Shown here piece after piece: positions 14,664 through 18,219 of a DNA stretch of 18,219 nucleotides. Source of the DNA: Comamonadaceae bacterium. Lineage in GTDB: Bacteria; Pseudomonadota; Gammaproteobacteria; Burkholderiales; Burkholderiaceae. A model generated the notes under the pieces. The model was not told the origin of the DNA. It was given only the letters and a program-made list of their open reading frames with translations, and made no database searches. The position numbers and the translations under genes are program-made. Position 1 is the first letter of the stretch; every line of letters begins with the position of its first letter. The DNA is taken from NCBI GenBank assembly GCA_947484245.1, contig CANKOT010000041.1, positions 1 to 18,219 on the forward strand. The letters are read 5' to 3'.

Positions 14664-16166
14664 TTAGCCTTCGATGTGAAGTTCTTGAATTTTTCGGGTA
14701 ATGGTGTTTCGGCCAATGCCTAACTTCACAGCAGCTTCTATGCGTCGACCCCGAGTGGTGGCAAGCGCTGCTTGAATGAGCAATGACTCAAAGCGCCGCG
14801 TCAGGACATCCCACACATCTTGTCTGTCTGTTCCTAAAAGTTGGAGGGCTTCTACCTCTAAGGCACTTTCCCAACCTGCATGCGCGCCCAAATTGACCAG
14901 CGTACCGCTAGAACTTGAAGGGTTGACAATCACAGCGCCTTGCTGCGGTGCTGTGTCGCTTGCTTCGATAGATGCCGCTGCCAAGGGCAAGTTGGGACTG
15001 AGAGGCAACAAAACCTCTGGGGGCAAATCTTTGGCTTCAATCATTTGAGCGGGCGCCATGACGGTTAGCCAATGACAGATATTTTCCAACTGCCGAACAT
15101 TGCCAGGAAAATTGAATTGCCCCAAAATTTCAAGCGCTGTCTCTGAAATTCGCTTGGCTTCTACGCCCAGTTGTTGGGCACTTTGCAACAAAAAGTGCCT
15201 GGTCAAAACTTGAACATCTTCTCGCCGTTCTCGCAGTGCCGGCAAACGCAAACGAATGACATTCAAGCGGTGAAACAAGTCTTCTCGAAAAACACCCTCT
15301 TTGACCCTTTGCTCTAAATCTTGATGCGTTGCAGCAATGACCCGCACATTGGCCTTGACTGCACTGTGACCGCCAACTCTGTAAAAATGACCATCTGATA
15401 AAACACGCAGCAAGCGGGTCTGAAGATCAAATGGCATATCGCCAATTTCATCTAAAAACAAGGTGCCGCCTTCTGCTTGTTCAAATCTGCCTCGGCGGGA
15501 TGTTTGAGCACCTGTGAAAGCACCTCGCTCATGTCCGAAGAGCTCACTTTCCAGCAAATCTTTGGGAATGGCTGCCGTATTGATTGCCACAAAGGGGCCA
15601 CTTGAACGCGGCGAATGCTTGTGCAGAGCGCGAGCAACAAGTTCCTTGCCCGATCCAGATTCACCCGTGATCATGACGGTGACATTGCTTTGCGATAGCC
15701 TGCCAATGGCTCTAAAAACATCCTGCATGGCAGGTGCTTGACCAAGCATCTCCGGCGTGTCTGCCATGAGCTCCTCAGCCACCTCCTCGCGCTGACTCTC
15801 TTCGAGCGCGCGTCGAATCAGTTCAATGGCCTTGGGCAAGTCAAAGGGTTTGGGCAAATATTCAAAAGCACCGTTTTGAAAAGCCGAGACCGCACTGTCT
15901 AAATCAGAAAAGGCCGTCATGATGATGACGGGCAAAGCTGGTAACTGTAATTTGACCTGTGTCAACAAATCCAAGCCCGAGCCACCCGGCATGCGAATGT
16001 CACTGACCAAAACCTGAGGGCCTTCGCTGCCCTCCACAGTGGCCAGTGCGGCAAGAACTTCACGCGGATTGGTAAAGCTGCGTGTACTCAAGCCTTCGCG
16101 AAGAAGCGCCTTCTCCAAGACGAATCGAATGGATTGGTCATCGTCTACGATCCAGATGGGCTTCAT
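14664..16166 (-). CDS. ntrC: Nitrogen regulation response regulator NtrC
   Basis: NtrC, once phosphorylated by NtrB, activates sigma-54 promoters during nitrogen limitation. The 500-residue protein has a receiver domain (1-about 120; acidic pocket Asp8-Asp10, phosphoacceptor Asp56, Lys106) and a sigma-54-interacting AAA+ domain (about 140-380). Walker A is GESGSGKE at 168-175, the sigma-54 contact loop GAFTGA is at 215-220, and Walker B is GGTLFLDE at 233-240. It ends in a Fis-type helix-turn-helix (about 474-497, RRIEAAVKLGIGRNTITRKIQEL). The linker from 385 to 440 is long and rich in Ser, Ala and Pro. The gene follows ntrB by 44 bp and is closed by a strong terminator. Confidence 0.96.
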   Translation of the reverse strand: MKPIWIVDDDQSIRFVLEKALLREGLSTRSFTNPREVLAALATVEGSEGPQVLVSDIRMPGGSGLDLLTQVKLQLPALPVIIMTAFSDLDSAVSAFQNGAFEYLPKPFDLPKAIELIRRALEESQREEVAEELMADTPEMLGQAPAMQDVFRAIGRLSQSNVTVMITGESGSGKELVARALHKHSPRSSGPFVAINTAAIPKDLLESELFGHERGAFTGAQTSRRGRFEQAEGGTLFLDEIGDMPFDLQTRLLRVLSDGHFYRVGGHSAVKANVRVIAATHQDLEQRVKEGVFREDLFHRLNVIRLRLPALRERREDVQVLTRHFLLQSAQQLGVEAKRISETALEILGQFNFPGNVRQLENICHWLTVMAPAQMIEAKDLPPEVLLPLSPNLPLAAASIEASDTAPQQGAVIVNPSSSSGTLVNLGAHAGWESALEVEALQLLGTDRQDVWDVLTRRFESLLIQAALATTRGRRIEAAVKLGIGRNTITRKIQELHIEG

Positions 16167-16210
16167 GTGACTTCACTTTCTCTAAATGGCATGCACTGTC
16201 TGCAATCAGA

Positions 16211-17308
16211 TCAGGGCAACGGAATCAAAATTTTGAAATCTGTTCGGCCAGGTGCACTGTCACATTCAATCATGCCGTGGTGTTGCTGAACAAAAGTCTG
16301 CGCCAAAGTGAGACCTAAGCCAGAGCCACCTTCTCTTCCAGAAATCAGTGGAAAGAAAATTCGGTCCTTGATCGAGTCTGGAACACCAGGCCCGTTGTCA
16401 ATCACATGCAATTCCAATGCCAGACGATAGCGTTGCTTGCCAAAAGTCACTTGGCGGGTAATTCGTGTCTTAAAGGTAAGTTGTGCGTCGCCCTCGCTGA
16501 CCCGATCTGACAAAGCCAGCGCTGCGTTGTGTGCAATGTTCAACACGGCTTGAATGAGTTGCTCTTTGTCGCCCCTGAATTCTGGGATAGAGGTGTCATA
16601 GTCTCTAACGACACGCAAGCCTTTTGGAAATTCAGCCACGATGAGTGAGCGTACTCTTTCGCAAATCTCGTGGATATTGACATCGCCCACCACATGGGGA
16701 CGGCGATGGGGTGCCAACAACCTGTCGACCAAAATCTGCAAGCGATCTGCCTCGCGAATGATGACCTGCGTGTACTCAGTCAGCTCTTTTGATTCCAACT
16801 CCATCTCAAGCAGTTGTGCAGCACCTCGAATACCCCCTAAGGGATTCTTAATTTCATGCGCTAAATTTCGAATGAGCTCCTTGTTGGCATGCGCTTGGTC
16901 AATGAGTCGCTCCTCTCTGTCTTGCCGAGTTTGTTGCTGAATGGGCAATAACTCAATGATGACTTGGCCTGTCTGATCCGATTGAGCCACAATCACATGA
17001 ACAGGCAAGGCCTCTTCAGGCTTGATGCGCAGCAATTCGGCGTCGTAACGCAGAGCTGCAAATTCATTGGCTTTTGCCCCCGTCAACGCATGAATCAAAG
17101 GCTGTGCATCGGCAAAGAAATTCAAAAAGGACTGCCCCTCTAAACTTCTGCGAGATTGGCCAATGACATCCTCTAGCTCTGCGTTGACAAAGACAACCTT
17201 GCCGTTACTTTCCAACACGGCAATCGGTGTTGCCAACCAATCAAATGCTTGGAACCGTTGGTTGCCAGAGGCATACACCGATTGAGCTTGATCTAAATGA
17301 TTCGCCAT
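16211..17308 (-). CDS. ntrB: Nitrogen regulation sensor histidine kinase NtrB
   Basis: NtrB phosphorylates or dephosphorylates NtrC, depending on its interaction with the PII protein. The 365-residue cytoplasmic protein has an N-terminal PAS domain (about 21-120, with FDWLATPIAVLESNGKVVFVN), an H box NLAHEIKNPLGGIRGAAQLLE with His151, an N box LIQAVLNIAHNAALAL (about 251-266), and ATP-lid boxes DNGPGVP (304-310) and GREGGSGLGL (324-333). No membrane segment is present. The ATG at 17308 is chosen because it follows the upstream stop by 7 nt. A 14-codon longer start (ATG at 17350) would overlap the previous gene by 35 nt. No strong ribosome-binding site is seen for either, which suggests translational coupling. 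Confidence 0.95.
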   Translation of the reverse strand: MANHLDQAQSVYASGNQRFQAFDWLATPIAVLESNGKVVFVNAELEDVIGQSRRSLEGQSFLNFFADAQPLIHALTGAKANEFAALRYDAELLRIKPEEALPVHVIVAQSDQTGQVIIELLPIQQQTRQDREERLIDQAHANKELIRNLAHEIKNPLGGIRGAAQLLEMELESKELTEYTQVIIREADRLQILVDRLLAPHRRPHVVGDVNIHEICERVRSLIVAEFPKGLRVVRDYDTSIPEFRGDKEQLIQAVLNIAHNAALALSDRVSEGDAQLTFKTRITRQVTFGKQRYRLALELHVIDNGPGVPDSIKDRIFFPLISGREGGSGLGLTLAQTFVQQHHGMIECDSAPGRTDFKILIPLP

Positions 17309-17315
17309 TTGAAAT

Positions 17316-17837
17316 TCATTGGGTTTTGACAGTTGCCAAGTTGGGCGCATAGCGTGCCAACTCTCTGTTCAAGGCCACCATATCTCGCGCCATGCGCTCA
17401 ATGTGAACTTGCATCTCCGATGTTCGTCGCTTGTATTGGGGGTGTTGCAAAGACTCCCCTGCCAACAAAGCAGGTTGCCCGCCATTGAAATTTCGCACCA
17501 TTTCAGCGTATCGATCACTTAATTTCTGCCACTCATCCTCCAAAATGGTGCGGGCCTGTGCATTTCGTTGAAGACTTTCCTGCGCCGGCACGGGGGTGTT
17601 CAACGGCCGCTCAACAGCATTGGCAGTAGCAGCGTTCAATGGCTTGGCAGCTTGGCCAGTTTGCACACGCGTTCCCTCGATTTGGGTTGGGCTCGAAATC
17701 AGCAATTGTTGACACTGACTGGGATCTAAAGGCTGGTTGGTTATTTCTTGTCCACACTTGTAAACAGCTTGATTGGCGATTGCATAACCGACACTGATAG
17801 ACAAGCCAATGACCATCCATTTCCAAGTCGTTTTCAT
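17316..17837 (-). CDS. Exported protein with DUF4124-like N-terminus and coiled C-terminal region
   Basis: I do not know this protein's function. The 173-residue product has a signal peptide (KTTWKW, a hydrophobic stretch to about residue 19, predicted cleavage after AIA at 21). Next comes a short motif with two cysteines, VYKCGQEITNQPLDPSQC (Cys28, Cys42), reminiscent of DUF4124 domains. The middle is Pro/Ala/Thr-rich. The end (about 95-165) is charged and helical, with possible coiled coil. Start choice is between MKTTWKW (17837) and MTIGLKLMKTTWKW (17858); the shorter one gives a cleaner signal peptide. It lies between glnA and ntrB, 7 nt before ntrB, so it is probably co-expressed with the nitrogen regulators. 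Confidence 0.75.
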   Translation of the reverse strand: MKTTWKWMVIGLSISVGYAIANQAVYKCGQEITNQPLDPSQCQQLLISSPTQIEGTRVQTGQAAKPLNAATANAVERPLNTPVPAQESLQRNAQARTILEDEWQKLSDRYAEMVRNFNGGQPALLAGESLQHPQYKRRTSEMQVHIERMARDMVALNRELARYAPNLATVKTQ

Positions 17838-17877
17838 CAATTTCAGGCCAATCGTCATGATCAATATTCTTTGCTGA

Positions 17878-17909
17878 ATCAAAAAAAGGACGGCCTGAGC
17901 CGTCCTTTT
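17878..17909 (-). terminator. Rho-independent terminator after glnA
   Basis: An 11-bp perfect stem (AAAAGGACGGC at 17884-17894 with GCCGTCCTTTT at 17899-17909) has a 4-nt loop. On the minus strand it is followed by a run of seven Ts. It starts 35 nt past the glnA stop and should end most glnA transcripts before the downstream exported-protein and ntrB genes. Confidence 0.92.
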
Positions 17910-17944
17910 GAGGGTCGGGCTCAGGTGCCCCAACTCGCTGCAAA

Positions 17945-18219
17945 TTACAGTGAGTAGTACATCTCGTATTCAATGGGGTGCACTGCTTGACGGAAGCGTG
18001 TGACTTCGCCCATTTTCAATTCAATGTAAGCGTCGAGCATGGAGTCTGTGAACACGCCACCTTTGGTCAAGAAGGCACGGTCTTTGTCCAAATACTCCAG
18101 AGCTTGGTCCAAGCTGTGGCAAACGGTTGGCACCAATGCATCTTCTTCGGGCGGCAAATGGTACAAATCTTTAGTAGCAGCTTCGCCTGGATGGATCTTG
18201 TTTTCCACACCGTCCAAAC
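17945..18219 (-). CDS. glnA: Glutamine synthetase, type I (C-terminal part)
   Basis: GlnA makes glutamine from glutamate, ammonia and ATP. Only the last 91 or so codons are inside the window; the gene continues past the right edge, and a Leu codon (TTG) at 18217 is not its start. The sequence LDGVENKIHPGEAATKDLYHLPPEE contains the adenylylation tyrosine (codon 18161-18163) in the KDLYHLPPEE context, indicating control by a GlnE adenylyltransferase. The end, GGVFTDSMLDAYIELKMGEVTRFRQAVHPIEYEMYYSL, is typical of GSI-beta. The promoter, probably NtrC-responsive, is outside the window. Confidence 0.96.
   Translation of the reverse strand, partial: LDGVENKIHPGEAATKDLYHLPPEEDALVPTVCHSLDQALEYLDKDRAFLTKGGVFTDSMLDAYIELKMGEVTRFRQAVHPIEYEMYYSL

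Overview
The window is an ordinary-looking stretch of betaproteobacterial chromosome. Protein signatures (the short EpsC-type CysE, the GlnS N-terminal insertion, the DarP/PmbA/MogA cluster, and a small secreted protein between glnA and ntrB) suggest Burkholderiales, most likely a Comamonadaceae freshwater type such as a Limnohabitans or Rhodoferax relative. The genus is inferred from protein character only; no search was run. No phage, integrase, CRISPR array, tRNA or rRNA was recognised.

Layout. (1) 1-874, plus strand: rpsU (ribosomal protein S21), a strong terminator, then a GatB/YqeY-domain gene. (2) 875-1145: a 154-bp, almost perfect inverted repeat with GGGGTCAGATC-type ends, probably a REP/MITE-like non-autonomous element. 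(3) 1146-3948: pmbA (tldE) on minus, divergent from darP-mogA on plus. (4) 3952-5524, minus: trmJ-cysE, running convergently into mogA. (5) 5667-10078, plus: suhB-mutS-alpha/beta hydrolase, tightly spaced. (6) 10127-13242: uppP (minus), glnS (plus), MAPEG protein (minus). (7) 13356-14615: a lipoprotein with a fibronectin-III-like domain and seven approximately 40-residue repeats, probably a seven-bladed beta-propeller. (8) 14664-18219, minus: the end of glnA, a terminator, a small exported cysteine-containing protein, ntrB and ntrC, closed by a strong terminator.

How the genes work together. The right end is the nitrogen-control locus: glutamine synthetase (adenylylation tyrosine present) with the NtrB/NtrC two-component system, arranged like the enterobacterial glnA-glnL-glnG operon but with an extra secreted-protein gene in between. 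The rest is housekeeping: ribosome biogenesis (S21, DarP), tRNA modification and charging (TrmJ, GlnS), rRNA transcription quality or inositol phosphatase (SuhB), mismatch repair (MutS), cysteine and molybdenum cofactor synthesis (CysE, MogA), peptide maturation (PmbA), and undecaprenyl-phosphate recycling (UppP). I found no clearly new system. The items most worth a second look are the inverted-repeat element, the propeller lipoprotein, and the exported protein inside the gln-ntr operon.
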